Shown here in pieces: positions 53,640-64,000 of a stretch of DNA of 64,000 nucleotides. Source of the stretch: Liopterus haemorrhoidalis. Taxonomy: Eukaryota; Arthropoda; Insecta; Coleoptera; Dytiscidae. The stretch spans positions 21,785,403 to 21,849,402 of the forward strand of contig OZ020617.1 of the NCBI GenBank assembly GCA_963971575.1, given 5' to 3'. Positions within the stretch are counted from its first letter, which is position 1; each line of letters opens with the position of its first letter. The translations under genes were made by a program, and so were the position numbers. The notes beneath the pieces are model-generated. The model was given only the letters and a program-made list of their open reading frames with translations. It had not been told where the DNA came from and made no database searches.

Positions 53640-54065
53640 GAATGTTGAATGACTAATCATATTTTTTTCCGATGAAAACAAGTTTAATTTGGATGGGCCA
53701 GATGGTTTATGTTACTCCTATCATGATATCCGAGAAGAAAAACTAATATTCTCAAAACATCAACATGGTGGAGGTTCGCTTATGGCTTAATCTGGCTTTT
53801 ATTTAAATGGTTTGTTTTCATTGGCATTTATTAATTCGAGGGTAAATTTTGTCAGTACTGTCAGTAGCTAGAGCTCTGACAGGTGAAAAGTATATTTATG
53901 CAAGGTTATTTGTCAATCCATATTTTAAAAGCTACAAAAAATATTGTTTAGAAGCAATACATTAAAGTTTTTGATTGGTCACCGCGTAATCACGATTTAA
54001 ACCCAACTGAAAACCTTTGGTGAATTTTTGATTGCCAAGTCTGCTATGATGGTCGTAGCGGTTTT
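53640..54065 (+). pseudogene. Tc3-like transposase remnant
   Basis: Read through several stops and shifts, the plus strand shows FFSDENKFNLDGPDG (first catalytic Asp in SDE), then REEKLIFSKHQHGGGSLMA, SLAFINSRVNF, a worn middle, and WS-R-HDLNPTENLW (SPDLNPIENLW region). This order is that of Tc1/Tc3 transposases. There are many stops (near 53790, 53870 and 53990) and no terminal repeats were identified. Confidence 0.78.
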
Positions 54066-54281
54066 CAAATTTATATGACTCAAAAGCTTCCACAGAATCT
54101 GCATTGTATAATTTGGAACAATAAACGTTTCAGTCACTAATTCATAGTAATAAGAGTAATTCTTTAATAATAAAAAATGAGCATTTGCTACTGACTCGCA
54201 ACGTGATTTCGCAATCAATACTGACCAACAGAAGATATTTTTTAGATGGTCTTATAAATTTTGTCCAGACAAAAAATATTT

Positions 54282-54444
54282 TTACCGACTGCCAACATAT
54301 ATAAGGGAGGTATTGTGATCATACCGATTTTGACATTTCAAAATTTCGATGGATCTCCACGAATTGAGGTGCCTACATAACGTTTTGACTATTTTTAGCA
54401 TGATGTCTGTCAATCTGTCTGTCCATCCGTCCGTCCGTCCGTCC

Positions 54445-54478
<34 letters not shown>

Positions 54479-54600
54479 GTACACGTGCAGAGCAAATTCG
54501 GATAAAAGGATTCTTATGAAACTTCATATTTAAGCTTCTGCCATCATCTGCTGTATGGCACAAGTTGATAAACTTTTGGTAAAAATCGGTTGACTAGAAA
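54282..54600. repeat. Repeat module with GTCC/GTCT microsatellite
   Basis: TTTTGACATTTCAAAATTTC, GATGGATCTCCACG and CATGATGTCTGTC precede a run of CCGTCCGTCC and GTCTGTCTGTCT (54406-54477). A GTCTGTCTGTCCG motif also starts the Helitron fragment at 20.95 kb. I recall the first part as a common dispersed insect repeat, without being able to name it. Confidence 0.6.
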
Positions 54601-55588
54601 TGGCAGTTTACTCGTCTCGATTTTAAGATTTTTGCGAATATTTAGCAACAGAAAAATATTTCACAAAAATTTATTCAACAAAAGTTGATTTTATTTGAGA
54701 AGTTTCTTGATAATACGAATTTTTTTTTGATACTTATATGTAACGTTTCCATGGTCATGATAAATAATGTCTCTGTTAGAAAATGTTAGGCCAAGTTATT
54801 TCTGCTTTACTGTGCTAAAATATATTTTATACAAGTACTTTATGATGGCGGTCGGTCCTGTTGTGGCCACAGCTGATTTTTTTAATTATTATTTAAAAAA
54901 CTAACTATGTTTTAAAACTTAAACTTGACTTTTTAATTTGCATTTTTTTTAAATTTTATTATTTTGGATTTTATGTTGTAGTCACCTACATAAATAAATA
55001 TCGTCTTTAATTTATTTACATGGTAGTTTTATAATTATTGGATGCACTGTACTTAATTTCGAGATATGTTAATCAGGACTACAAGGATTACATGAAGGAC
55101 ATTGAATGCGACACTTATAGTGCGCAAAGGAGAGTTTGGAATATGAACTAAAACCTGATCAAAATAAAAATGAATACATAATATTAATAATATTAGCAAA
55201 ACCCAATGGATCAGGATGTAAATTAAATGCTTGGCCAAACTTCAGTGGCGTATTCTACGGAACAAAACAATGAAAAAAGTTTTTATAGACATATGTTCGG
55301 AAATAGTTTCGTAAAAAGTTACAGCTATTTTAGATATAAACTTGTAGGTAATAAGATTTTTATTAAAACCGAGGTTATCACAGGTGCTGTGCTTCGAATA
55401 CCTTCATTCTTCATTGTTTCATTTTTGAAAGAAAGCAAATTAGTTGAAAGAAGCTGGTTGTAGTTTACACTAGCGAGGAAATGGAAACAGTAATTTAGCA
55501 CGTCGACTTTATGCTAAAATCTATCCTATATGAAATACTCACGAACCCAGCTTAAACCCAACTTTTAACCGAAGTAGTCCAGTCCTTA
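54601..55588. other. Stretch without recognised features
   Basis: AT-rich. Short frames at 55053 (minus) and 55227 (plus) have no motif. Confidence 0.5.
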
Positions 55589-57336
55589 GGGCCAGTATTA
55601 CCAGGCAAATTTAAACGCCCGATCAACTAAACCAAGATTAACTCTTAAACGAAGTTTAACAAAAAATGCGTATTACAATACAACTTCAAACTTAGTTTCA
55701 GTAAACGCCGTTTGTGTTTCAGTTGCTTACTTTTAGGTTATATTAAATATTTTGTGGTTATATTATAAGTAAAACTTTGCTTACTGATTAGTTTAATTAC
55801 CATTATGGATTTGTTACGTGGAGATTTAACTCATGTTAAAAATATTTTAGAATTAGTTGAGAATGTGGCGTGTCAAACCGGTAGAGATGTTCATGATAAT
55901 TTTGCAGATATTTGTAGGTGGGGTTAATAATATAACTTGATGTAGGTGGTGTTAATAATATAAATCTTACTAACTTGTATAGCATAATTATCATTTTTGA
56001 TTAATTTAAGTTTCGAAAACCTATTAGAAACTTCTATTTTTTTATTTCTTGCGCGGAATCAAAACAGATAACGCAATCATTGTAATATAAATGTTTTAAA
56101 TTCTGTTTTTGAATACTATTATTAAAGAAAATAAATAAATAAAAAATCACAATGTTAAGTTTATTTATTATACGAGTTCGTATATTTTCAATACATCAAC
56201 TAGGTAGAAGCAATTTTAGTTTTTTAAACAACTTTAGCAATAAATATCTCACTTTTGTTATTATTATTTTTTTATAACGTCTATGCGATATGCCCCGGGG
56301 CCCCCTACTCGACAGGGCACGCTAGGCTGTAGCCCTTTAAGTCAATCCTTTAATTCGGTACTGGTTTTATGTATTATATTTTTTAGGGAAATATTAACTT
56401 ATTGTAAAATATGGTGACAATAAAATATCAATATATAAAAGGTTTCAATTATTCTAATTGTTTTATTTTAATAATAATAACAATTTGAATTGTATGCTCT
56501 TTATCGTTTTTTTTTTTTTTTCATATACCTTTTGGATTGTTTCAATTTTTTTGTCACGTCATTTTATAATGCATTGTTTCTACAATTTCAGTAGATGTAT
56601 CTTCACAGCCGTCCAATTTCTCATTTTATTTGAAAATGTGAAGTGTGAATTTTCACACATTTCAGGATTTCAGGATTTCATACATTTCCTGTTGTACTAT
56701 TCTGGTTCACGCAAATGTACATTACTCAGAATTTTTTCAGATTTTTAGTTTAAACCATCTGGGCTACAGGGCGTGGGACATTTTTTTTTTTGCACAATTT
56801 TGACAAAAATCGCGTCAAAATAATTTATTTTGCAAAAATAAAGTTTTGATCGTTAATCCACGTACTAAGGGATTTAATCTGATACCATACTCAGAATTTA
56901 AAATTTTCTTTTTTTTTTTCGATGAGCACATATTTGTTTAAATGTTTAGGGGGATATGCTTTTTAGATGTTTTAGTATTTTTCCTATGTGCGGGTCAAAG
57001 AGTTGTATAAGCATGCTAAATTTCAGCTTTCTAGGTTTAGCACTCTGGCTACAAATTTTACCGAACAGACAGACAGACAGACGACAAAATGACGGTATAA
57101 AGGTTTTTCGTCATACCTACAAAACCCTAAAAACAGAGTTTACCCGCTCTTAAACCGTCATTGCCGGTCAGTTAGCCGATAGCTAATTGACAGCTAACTC
57201 ACGTTAGTCGACTCTTTTAGACTTAGATCAGCGCTAACCCCAAATGGTAATACGTCATTTTAATAAGTCAATACGTAATAAGTCAATCATGGTTTACCGT
57301 TAAACTTGGTTTAAATTCTGATGGTAATACTGGCCC
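55589..57336. mobile_element. TA-flanked TIR element (1.75 kb), superfamily open
   Basis: GGGCCAGTATTACCAGGCAA at 55589 and the complement of GGGCCAGTATTACCATCAGA ending at 57336 open imperfect inverted repeats of about 55 bp with AATTTAAAC in both. TA lies outside each end. The type recalls PIF/Harbinger or ISL2EU ends, but without a transposase this is a guess. Contains a 40-codon ORF (55805-55927) and a dispersed repeat with CAGACAGACAGACAGACGAC at 57065-57085. Confidence 0.7.
55805..55927 (+). CDS. Short ORF at the 5' side of the TIR element
   Basis: An ATG-initiated frame of 40 codons, MDLLRGDLTHVKNILELVEN then VACQTGRDVHDNFADICRWG. It is amphipathic and helix-like. A T-G-TAGGTGGGG context right after the ICRW codons could be a splice donor, so it may be a first exon of a lost transposase. 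No family is recognised. Confidence 0.3.
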   Translation: MDLLRGDLTHVKNILELVENVACQTGRDVHDNFADICRWG

Positions 57337-57338
57337 TA

Positions 57339-58490
57339 AAGGTACTGTTACGGCAAACAATCAACGTCTTCATGAGAAAGGCTCTTTTAAAATAAGTTGT
57401 GGGGATCGCGGAGCGTCAAGAAGCACCCGAACAGCCAATCGCAAATTTAGAATCTCTGTAATATCTTAACCCTCTCATGTGCCACGTACACGTACGTGGA
57501 CACTTACAATTTTCAGTATTATTCTAATATATATAATTGAAATGAGTATCTAAGTGAACACAGTCCACGTTTGTGTACTTAAGTTTACCATAAATGATCA
57601 TAGATGGCAATAGCTATATTGTATTTCCCAAAAAAAATGATTTGAAAAATGCTGCACAATGTTAAAGATCGAGTTGTACGAAGCGAACGAGATATATTTG
57701 CAAAAGATGCGAAATATATCTGTGCCCTGAATGTTTTGAGTCATATCACACCTAAAATAAGTAAAATGTTATATTTCAGTAATTAGTTTGTAAAATAAAT
57801 TTTGTTTCAATATAATGTAATTGATTTATTTTAAACCTTATGCACTTCTTTTTTATTAAAAAAAAAAAGAATATTTCAATGTACTTTTTTCAAAATTTAT
57901 GTTCTTTTGCCTAATTTATACCAAATTTCTTATAATATATTTTTTTCATACGTTAAAACTAAAATCTAAAAAGTTGCGCATGATAGGGTTAAGGAACTAT
58001 TTATGGACTTATGTTTATAAGAACTGAAGGCATTGACCAGGTATATCAGTTACACCCTGTATATGCCAAAAACTATATAGCTAACGTAATAAAGTTACAC
58101 ATATTATACTGTTTTTAATCTACGAAGAAATAAAATATGAAAGAAATTTCATAACGCATTTGTTAGTTTACAATAAAAACAAAAGTTATTATACCAGATA
58201 ATACCAGCGTGATTCACACATGGTTAGTCATTTTACGAAAAATATTTATATTAATAAATATGTATATATTTGTCATAATTTGTGATAATGTTATAACAAA
58301 TGTAACCTTTTAGTAAAATATTGCTCTTTTATTTTGTTATAATCTTTAAAATAATAATAAAATATTATTATTTAGTACCATCTATCTAAAATTTATTATT
58401 GCAGAATTTATATTTAAAGCGGAAATTTTAGGTAGGAATATACTTAATTCTACAGTGAATTAGAATACAGTAACAGTAAAAATGAATTTT
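57339..58490. other. Stretch without recognised features
   Basis: CCACGTAC-AC-GTACGTGG at 57481-57498 is a short perfect palindrome. Otherwise AT-rich, no supported gene. Confidence 0.5.
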
Positions 58491-58492
58491 TT

Positions 58493-59270
58493 AAAGTTTT
58501 TCTTTGCTGTGTTTTTAATATTTTTGGTTGTAAGTAAAATTTTTAATTCTTATGTAGTAGTAAATGTAGGATAATCCCTAAAGTAATCCACAAAATACTG
58601 AAGAGTAAAGTAACTTTGTATTTTTCTAGTTACATAATAACTACTTATTAACTTACTTAATTTTTTAACCTTTGATACTTTTAGGTGTCTGGCTGTCTGA
58701 AAGTTCAAGTTTCTGCTAAAGTTGGTGATTTTTTCCATAGCTCTTTCCATTTATTTCTGTCCTTCGTTATGACTTTAGCGTTCCTCCAATCTATTTCTCT
58801 TTTTCCAGCCACATTCTTCAGTTCTTCGACCCATGCTTTCCTTAACCTTTCTCTGCGATTTCTACTGAAAGTTAAAGTCAAAGTTTTTCTTTGCTGTGGT
58901 TTTAATATTTTTGGTTGTAAGTAATTTTTAATTCTTATGTAGTAGTAAATGTAGGATTACCCCTAAAATAATCCACAAAATACTGAAGAGTAAAATAACT
59001 TTGTATTTTTCTAGTTACTAAATAACTACTTATAGAGAACTTTACTATTTACTTACTTACTTGATTTTTTAGCCTTTGATGCCGTTAAGTCTCTGGCTGT
59101 CTGAAAGTTTCTGCTAAAGTTGGTGATTTTTCCCATAGCTCTTTCTATTTATTTCTGCCCTTCGTTATGGCTTTAGCTTTCCTCCAATCTATTCCTATTA
59201 TTTCAACCACATTCTTCAGTTCTTCTACACATGCTTTCCTTGAGCTTCATCTACGATTTCTACTGAATGT
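58493..59270. repeat. Tandem duplication, ~385-bp unit
   Basis: AAGTTTTTCTTTGCTGTG...TTTTGGTTGTAAGTAA starts at 58493 and again at 58879. GTAGTAAATGTAGGAT, ATCCACAAAATACTGAAGAG, GTCTGGCTGTCTGAAAG and CACATTCTTCAGTTCTTC follow in both copies. The second copy has small indels and point changes. Confidence 0.88.
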
Positions 59271-59760
59271 TCTCGTTTCCATTACTATTTTTGCTTCCCT
59301 GTCATTATTCATCTTATTCACATGTCCATACCACAGTAGCTGTCCTTCTTCAATGGTTTGATCTATAGGTTTCTTGCCCAGCTTTTCTTTGAAAGTCGAA
59401 TTCCTGGTTCAGGCAAATTTGGTTTTCCGTTCAATTTTTCTCAGAAATCTCATTTCAGTGCTTCTTACTCTGCATCGCATTGCTTCCGTGGTTGCCCATG
59501 AATACGAGCCGTATGTTAATATGGGTACCGCTACTTTTTTGATTATTTGTAACTTCGCTTTTTTCGAAATTTCGCTTTTATTGAAGAAGGATATTACTGT
59601 ACTTTACACTGTTAAACACTTTACCAACTATATCTACTCGCTCCGTTATTTCAGCCTTTAACTTTGTGAGAAGGTAATTCCCAGGTATTTGAATTTGTAC
59701 ACTGGTTCTATCAGTTTACTCTCTAGTTATAAGGTAAGTTTAAAGTTGTTTCTGCTTATG
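58500..59760 (-). pseudogene. RTE-like LINE ORF2 C-terminus with its 3' end duplicated
   Basis: Minus-strand text from 59700 down: KLQIIKKVAVPILTYGSYSW, TEAMRCRVRSTEMRFLRKIE, KEKLGKKPIDQTIEEGQLLW, YGHVNKMNNDREAKIVMETR, then RKACVEELKNV and IDWRKAKAITKGRNK-KELW. This matches the L-YG-x-W / E-MRFLRKI / QL-W-GHV-RM / W--A-DR--W order of RTE ORF2 ends. The last ~380 bp, including the ELKNV-IDWR segment and an AAGT-type tail, is present twice in tandem. Stops and frameshifts are frequent. Confidence 0.8.
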
Positions 59761-59845
59761 ACCATGGTTTAAAGCTTAATTACGAAAATATAAAAGCATG
59801 GTTGGCTAATTAATATTGAATATTTTATCGCGATTTATAGTTGTG

Positions 59846-59868
59846 GATAGATAGATAGATAGATAGAT
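59846..59868. repeat. GATA microsatellite
   Basis: Five to six GATA units ending in GATGG. Confidence 0.9.
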
Positions 59869-59869
59869 G

Positions 59870-60500
59870 GTTATTTTATTTATAACTTTCGGTTAAAATC
59901 TACATATTATAAGATGCAGTTTAGTAGAATAGTTATTTAACGTCCAATTTGTATAATGGTAGAATTCGGAAATAATTTCATTCAGCTTTTTGAACAAGAA
60001 GCGTTTATTTTAAACAACACAACGTTTCACCAACAACATTTTTGGCTTCTTCAGGTGATATAACAATAACATAACAATAAAGTAACAATATTATATAGTT
60101 ATAAATTAATTTACCTATGTTAGTTAAACGTAACTCTAACAAACTGTACGTCAGTCATCTCCAAGGATGGTGAAATTGAAAAATAGCATTGACAAAATAT
60201 TTTGAACTTGAAGAATACAGAAAATAGGAAAACTAGGAATTAAATTTTTTAAATATTATACTATATAACCAAACGTAGTGACTGTTAATTAAATTTTACA
60301 TTTCAAACGAGACTAGAGATAAATATAATAATGTCCAAGATTAACAAAAATTCAATAATGACGAATGATAGTAAGACTGACCAACGCATCAATATGACAG
60401 GCAGTCACACTATCCCCCCTGACAACCTGGTACGCACAAATCGCAAGATTGACAGTATCACCCCCTGTAGATACAGTTTAATTAAATTATTTTTCAAATA
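59870..60500. other. Stretch with a possible Penelope-like terminus
   Basis: Apart from the hammerhead-like motif at 60004-60060 nothing was recognised. AT-rich. Confidence 0.35.
60004..60060 (-). ncRNA. Hammerhead-ribozyme-like motif (Penelope-type terminus)
   Basis: On the minus strand CCTGAAGA (hammerhead core CTGANGA intact) is followed by GCC...GGT as a short stem II with a long loop, then GAAAC, then CGTT...AACG, which could pair. The order fits a hammerhead. Such motifs occur in terminal repeats of Penelope-like elements. The weak stem II is the main doubt. No Penelope coding part was recognised nearby. Confidence 0.4.
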
Positions 60501-60504
60501 CGTG

Positions 60505-61430
60505 TTCTGATTTTTATTGAATCTTCATCTTCAATCTTCTTTTCTTTCTAGGATGTCCTCCATCCATTTCAGTGGCGGCGCTAGCTTTTAAAACTTGGGG
60601 GGTCAAAAAAAATTGAGTTAGTTTTGGAGGAGGGCAGGAAATATTTTTTATCGTTTACACATGAAAATACAAGTGATGACCTAAAAAAAAAAGGTCCTAA
60701 CTTCTAAAAAATATTTTTCTCCAACTAATTCTGGGAGGGGGGGGGCAACTGGGAGCCAGAGCAACTTTTGGAGCCCCCCCCCCCCCGGACCCCCACTGAT
60801 CCATTTCCATCCTTGCCCTGACTCACACAACGCGCCGTCTCTTGCTCCTTCTTTAAATTTCATTTCTCCACAATTCTTCATTATATGCTCTGAGGTCTCT
60901 CTTTCCTCTCCACACATCCTGCACATTCTCGGTTCATCCGTTCTCCAGTACTCATTTTCTTTTTCCCCATTTCCGCACCTAAATCTAGCTATTACCTTCT
61001 TTTTTAATCCATTACTTTGGAGTTTGAGGTACTCGGGTATTTGCGTTGTCTTTGTATTTGCTGTTAAACCTGGATTTTTAACCTCTCACTTCTTTCTTGT
61101 CATTACATGTCCGTCAGTCTATATGTTATTTCTAGTTCACAGCTTCCGACCTCTTTCTTGATATATCCGTAGTTGAGTAGCCATTATGCACAAATTTTTT
61201 TCTTCTTTTTGCTTCCCATTTGGTTTGCAACTTTCTTTGTATCTCTTTTCTCTCTATTTATGTCCAGCACTGATACTGCAAGTTTTTTTTTAAATGTCTC
61301 ATTACCCTCTCTTCGAATTTAATGGCTCTTTTTGTAGCTTCTAATCTAATGTTGTCAAAGTTCACTTGCTCTAATAAAATATACCCCGGTGTGCATTTGT
61401 CTAGGCCATTTGATGTATTTATTTTGCACC
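60505..61430 (-). pseudogene. R1-like LINE ORF2 C-terminus interrupted by a hAT element
   Basis: Minus-strand text reads RFGNGEKENEYWRTDEPRM, then CRMCGEERETSEHIMKNCGE (CxxC...H...C), and a short RDGALCESGQGWKW stretch. The hAT element cuts in there. Beyond it the frame resumes as WMEDILERKED and stops near 60530. The piece is related to the copy at 36.0-36.9 kb. Upstream frames to 61430 are strongly decayed. Confidence 0.7.
60570..60798. mobile_element. Non-autonomous hAT element (229 bp)
   Basis: Ends CAGTGGCGGCGC and the complement of CAGTGGGGGTCCG, flanked by a perfect 8-bp duplication ATCCATTT (60562-60569 and 60799-60806). Contains GACCTAAAAAAAAAAGGTCC and TAACTTCT, like one unit of the repeats in the hAT elements at 782 and 21503, and long G and C runs near its right end. 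Confidence 0.9.
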
Positions 61431-61929
61431 AATTCTAATTTTTCCTGTTCTTCTACTTATTCTAATTATTTTATCACTCAATAAACTTTGATTTTACTCT
61501 AATTGGATAGTTATATTCAATTTAACTATGCAGTTTCATTACTGAAACAATGACAAATTATAGGTTGGACAACAGGACACAAAGAAATAAAACAATGTTA
61601 AATTACGGCCTTGAAAAAAAAAAAAAAAAACAAATGGAATATTGCTTCCTGGTGAGCCATATATCAAAACAACTCTACGCAAAGATCTTTTACCGCTGAT
61701 ACCACTAAATCTTTGCTAGATGGCAGCAAGAATAGGACTTTACGGATCAAGATAAAGACTCCTGTTTTCTTACCATCTTTTCTCCTTATATAATGTTAAT
61801 TTTCATTGAAATGTCCGATCACTGAGTAACAAAACTCGCTAATTCATAATTACACTTTGCAATACGCGCTATGTGCTACATTATTGTTTAAATAACTTTT
61901 TCGTAGCGCTTGTAAAATTATTTAATTCT
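61431..61929. other. Stretch without recognised features
   Basis: A poly-A run at 61613-61631 may be the tail of a plus-strand retroelement with no recognisable body. Otherwise AT-rich. Confidence 0.4.
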
Positions 61930-61984
61930 AACTACCATTTTTATGATGTTTTTGTTAATTTGACTTACACTATTTCAAAGAATA

Positions 61985-62118
61985 CAAAATCGTGGCAAGT
62001 AAATATCTTGGTCTAAGATCATGACCCATGATTCATGACATCTTGGGTCAAGGGATTCGAACCTGGGATTTTTGGCTCGTGAAGCAGGAGCGCTACTTCT
62101 ACGCTACCAAGGCCGACA
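61985..62118 (-). mobile_element. tRNA-derived SINE head
   Basis: The complement begins GGCCTTGGTAGCGTAGAAGT (box A-like), and has CCCAGGTTCGAATCCC (box B and T-arm) about 45 bp on, the layout of a tRNA. The 3' acceptor strand does not pair with GGCCTTG and the sequence continues into a unique body (CTTGACCCAAGATGTCATGA), so it is a SINE or tRNA pseudogene and not a working tRNA. Its 3' limit is not fixed. Confidence 0.62.
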
Positions 62119-62847
62119 AAAGACAAGAATCTGTCAAGATGTTTTACAAAACATCAATGCAAAAAAATTGTTGTGAAGTGTGAATTATCACACAAGGTTT
62201 TGTAGGCATTTAGTAAGTGTAAGGAGCCAACATAATACTGGATATCTAGGAATATTAGTTCTATAATCACATCTAAATCAGCAGATCTTTGATAATCATT
62301 TTTACTAGTTTTTTGAGTACTGTGATGGTACGGTCACTGGTACCCCATTTAATTTTTTATTTTTCATTTTTATCATTTATTACGCATTCCAAAGTTTTAA
62401 CTGAAACAGATTAACTTAAGATTCTTATACCTGGTACCAGATGTTCGAGCACAGGGTGTCGGATTTCTCAAAAGGGATACACACAAAAACTATATAAGTA
62501 GGCGTCATAAAACATTGACCGTAAGGGTGACATTTTATATCTGTTCACTGATTAATATATTTATTAGTATTTATTTTAATATGTCTAGTGTTTAACATAA
62601 AATTCTAAGAAACCATTTTTTGTGTGGGTTACAACCCAAATGTGTCAAATAGTCATTAATAGGTCTGTGTCGTGGGAAACTATTAACCATGTCTGGGATC
62701 TGGATTATGTACAGGTTTTTATGAAAATTGGAGAGAGAGAAGACAAGTTCTTTGTCTAGAGTTTAGGGTATATAATCTTGAAGTTTGATAACGGAAGGGG
62801 CAGTTGGTTTCAGATACTGACTGCTGGTAGGTAAAATCTTTGCATCT
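62119..62847. other. Stretch without recognised features
   Basis: AT-rich up to the start of the satellite. Short palindrome CTGGTACCAG near 62431. Confidence 0.5.
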
Positions 62848-64000
62848 TTCGCGTACTCACGACGCCGCGACGCGAGGAATTTCACTGTGGAATAGCGGTG
62901 GAACAACGCTCGTTTTCGACGCCTGTTCTCCAACACAGTAGACATTCCTGGGTGGACGGCCACCACGATCCGCGTACTCACGCCGCCCGTGCTCACTACG
63001 CCGACGCCAGGGATTTCTCTGTGGAATAGCGGTGGAACAACGCTCGTTTTCGACGCCTGTTCTCCAACACAGTAGATATTCCTGGGTGGACGGCCACCAC
63101 GATCCGCGTACTTACGCCGCCCGTGCCCACTACGCTGACGCCAGGGATTTCTCTGTGGAATAGCGGTGGAACAACGCTCGTTTTCGACGCCTGTTCTCCA
63201 ACACAGTAGACATTCCTCCGTGGACGGCTACCACGATCCGCGTACTTACGCCGCCCGTGCTCATTACGCCGACGCCAGGGATTTCTCTGTGGAATAGCGG
63301 TGGAACAACGCTCGTTTTCGACGCCTGTTCTCCAACACAGTAGACATTCCTGGGTGGACGGCCACCACGATCCGCGTACTTACGCCGCCCGTGCTCACTA
63401 CGCCGACGCCAGGGATTTCTCTGTGGAATAGCGGTGGAACAACGCTCGTTTTCGACGCCTGTTCTCCAACACAGTAGACATTCCTGGGTGGACGGCCACC
63501 ACGATCCGCGTACTTACGCCGCCCGTGCTCACTACGCCGACGCCAGGGATTTCTCTGTGGAATAGCGGTGGAACAACGCTCGTTTTCGACGCCTGTTCTC
63601 CAACACAGTAGACATTCCTGGGTGGACGGCCACCACGATCCGCGTACTTACGCCGCCCGTGCTCACTACGCCGACGCCAGGGATTTCTCTGTGGAATAGC
63701 GGTGGAACAACGCTCGTTTTCGACGCCTGTTCTCCAACACAGTAGACATTCCTGGGTGGACGGCCACCACGATCCGCGTACTTACGCCGCCCGTGCTCAC
63801 TACGCCGACGCCAGGGATTTCTCTGTGGAATAGCGGTGGAACAACGCTCGTTTTCGACGCCTGTTCTCCAACACAGTAGACATTCCTGGGTGGACGGCCA
63901 CCACGATCCGCGTACTTACGCCGTCCGTGCTCACTACGCCGACGCCAGGGATTTCTCTGTGGAATAGCGGTGGAACAACGCTCGTTTTCGACGCCTGTTC
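62848..64000. repeat. 134-bp GC-rich satellite array, runs off the window
   Basis: ATTTCTCTGTGGAATAGCGG (ATTTCACTG in the first unit) recurs at 62879, 63013, 63147, 63281, 63415, 63549, 63683, 63817 and 63951, an exact 134-bp period. Units differ by only a few substitutions; the first is most divergent. Each has GGAACAACGCTCGTTTTCGA, CAACACAGTAGACATTCC, GGACGGCCACCACGATCCGC and ACGCCGCCCGTGCTCACTAC. The array is far richer in G+C and CpG than its surroundings. Short frames on the minus strand across it are by-products of the repeat, and 134 is not a multiple of three. Confidence 0.97.

Noticed and set aside
54282..54563. Minus-strand ORF with a Thr-Asp-Arg-Gln repeat
   Set aside because: It is a translation of the GTCC/GTCT microsatellite and its repeat flank.
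62040..62118. Functional tRNA gene
   Set aside because: Box A and B are present, but the acceptor ends do not pair and a SINE-like body follows; a SINE or tRNA pseudogene is the better reading.
62763..62996. Minus-strand ORF across the satellite start
   Set aside because: The 134-bp unit is not a multiple of three and the frame does not persist along the array.
1..64000. Bacterial defence system, CRISPR array or phage region
   Set aside because: The window is eukaryotic: spliced exon, LINEs, SINEs, BEL/Pao and mariner elements; no regularly spaced short repeats with unique spacers occur.

Overview
This is a gene-poor, AT-rich eukaryotic window, almost certainly from an arthropod and most likely an insect with a large repeat-filled genome. 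The evidence is the mix of elements: a BEL/Pao LTR retrotransposon, mariner and Tc1/Tc3 relics, short non-autonomous hAT elements with 8-bp target duplications, Helitron ends, tRNA-derived SINEs, and many truncated LINEs of the Jockey, CR1, I, R1-like and RTE groups. One spliced exon resembles an insect peptide GPCR. I see no bacterial-style operons, CRISPR array, rRNA or intact tRNA gene. The order cannot be assigned.

Layout. 1-1.8 kb: a LINE RT fragment split by a long-TIR Tc1/mariner-type element that itself holds a hAT element. 2.5-3.4 kb: a deleted mariner carrying a SINE. 3.4-9.2 kb: a reverse-oriented LINE 3' end split by a complete-looking BEL/Pao element (3633-8667, 356-bp LTRs, 5-bp target duplication). 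Its single long gag-pol frame has lost the RT and nearly all RNase H in frame. 10-13 kb: LINE relics. 13.0-18.2 kb: a Helitron-like element containing a ~3 kb near-perfect inverted repeat. 19-32 kb: a mosaic of LINEs, hAT, Tc1 and other TIR elements. 34-37 kb: a Helitron relic, a TTAA-flanked element with a third copy of the inverted-repeat family, and an R1-like LINE. 37.7-40.1 kb: a 2.4-kb element with ~0.9-kb terminal inverted repeats around an unfamiliar ORF. 40-49 kb: large LINE fragments. 49.4-50.3 kb: a deleted mariner.

50.68-50.92 kb: the only convincing host coding sequence, a 243-bp minus-strand GPCR exon with good splice sites. Much of the surrounding DNA may therefore be intron of that gene. 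51-62 kb: further LINE, Tc3, hAT, TIR-element, SINE and possible Penelope-like relics. 62.85-64.0 kb: the start of a GC-rich 134-bp satellite array that runs off the window.

Functionally the window is a record of nested insertion. The strongest candidates for something new are the RT-less but otherwise open BEL element, the 37.7-40.1 kb long-TIR element with its central ORF, the inverted-repeat family at 14-17 kb and 35 kb, and the internal tandem module shared by two different hAT-type elements. All coordinates come from reading the sequence by eye; element edges are exact only where a target duplication is stated.
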